DNA of 5,244 bases, taken from assembly GCA_003518205.1 (NCBI GenBank), contig DOZC01000021.1, positions 755 to 5,998 of the forward strand, in the 5' to 3' direction. Positions within the stretch are counted from its first letter, which is position 1, and each line of letters starts with the position of its first letter. The position numbers and the translations under genes were made by a program. This DNA is from Minisyncoccota bacterium. GTDB taxonomy: Bacteria > Patescibacteriota > Microgenomatia > UBA1400 > PJMF01. The notes under the pieces are model-generated. The model saw only the letters and a list, made by a program, of their open reading frames with translations, did no database searches and was not told the origin of the DNA. Below are positions 5,150 through 5,244 of the stretch, one piece after another.

Positions 5150-5244
5150 ACCGAATGACCTTTGTGGTGAAGGTACCTTACTTTTAGGGAACTGTTGACA
5201 CTAGCAATAGTGATTCAACTTAGCCACAGAGGTCGCTTTGTTTA
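5150..5244 (+). ncRNA. Candidate structured RNA or 5' leader (partial)
   Basis: The transcript expected from the promoter at 5115-5143 can fold into an outer stem of 11 bp (GACCTTTGTGG at 5157-5167 with CCACAGAGGTC at 5224-5234, one G-U), extendable by a G-U pair at each end. It encloses a second stem: GTTGA (5194-5198) with TCAAC (5215-5219), and CACTA (5199-5203) with TAGTG (5208-5212), with a two-base bulge (AT) and a GCAA tetraloop of the GNRA type. A 10-bp palindrome AAGGTACCTT (5170-5179) lies between them. I do not recognise it as tmRNA, RNase P RNA, SRP RNA or a riboswitch class I know. An 11-codon frame (MTFVVKVPYF and stop, 5155-5187) overlaps the outer stem, so an attenuator leader is an alternative. 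The end is beyond the window. Confidence 0.35.

Larger units (their letters stand above)
3006..5244. mobile_element. Left end of an integrative element in tRNA-Gly, right end outside the window
   Basis: A serine integrase gene borders a tRNA 3' end, followed by small uncharacterised genes (81 residues on the minus strand, 49 residues on the plus strand) and a structured intergenic region. This is the usual layout at the integrase end of a prophage, integrative element or genomic island. No phage structural, replication or conjugation gene is visible, so the type of element is unknown and the distal boundary is not in view. Confidence 0.5.

Noticed and set aside
3006..5244. Second copy of the tRNA-Gly 3' end (attR)
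   Set aside because: Reading the region to the right edge, I found no copy of the T arm or acceptor 3' strand, so the distal att site must be outside the window or very short.
1..5244. Recoded UGA (genetic code 25) as in some Patescibacteria
   Set aside because: The genes close normally and no in-frame UGA is needed to extend any conserved domain.
1..5244. CRISPR array or defence system
   Set aside because: No regularly spaced repeats and no Cas, nuclease or toxin motif were seen.

Overview
The window most resembles a stretch of a Patescibacteria (Candidate Phyla Radiation) or similar small bacterial genome. The reasons are a compact layout, a mix of Shine-Dalgarno and apparently leaderless starts, a lemA-htpX pair, a tRNA gene without encoded CCA, and a zinc-ribbon serine integrase of a type I associate with those genomes. 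The standard genetic code fits every gene. The assignment is an inference; no marker gene is present.

Left part (1-2500, minus strand). A large open frame runs off the left edge (859 to 1). It encodes at least 286 residues of an AT-rich, probably helical protein I do not recognise. Upstream of it lie htpX (membrane zinc metalloprotease of family M48) and, 49 bp further upstream, lemA (LemA-family protein with one membrane anchor). Both have clear ribosome binding sites and form a probable lemA-htpX operon for envelope protein quality control.

Middle (2501-3005). A divergent control region holds two hairpins, an 11-bp tandem repeat and a very good promoter for tRNA-Asp(GUC), which is followed by a terminator hairpin. 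About 125 bp later comes tRNA-Gly(CCC), with its own TATAAT box and an encoded CCA.

Right part (about 2980-5244). The left end of an integrated element abuts the 3' end of tRNA-Gly. A large serine integrase points toward the tRNA, and its reading frame continues antisense through the whole tRNA gene, so its last 45 or so codons are tRNA and flanking sequence. An 81-residue helical protein of unknown function lies just upstream in the same direction. Divergent from these is a 49-residue single-span membrane protein with an extended -10 promoter placed for a leaderless mRNA. After its stop codon another near-consensus promoter drives a transcript that can fold into a long outer stem around a GCAA-capped hairpin. 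This is a candidate structured RNA or attenuator cut by the window edge. The right end of the element is not in view.

The points most worth a second look are the integrase/tRNA-Gly overlap, which should swap the integrase C-terminus between integrated and excised states, and the structured RNA candidate at the right edge.
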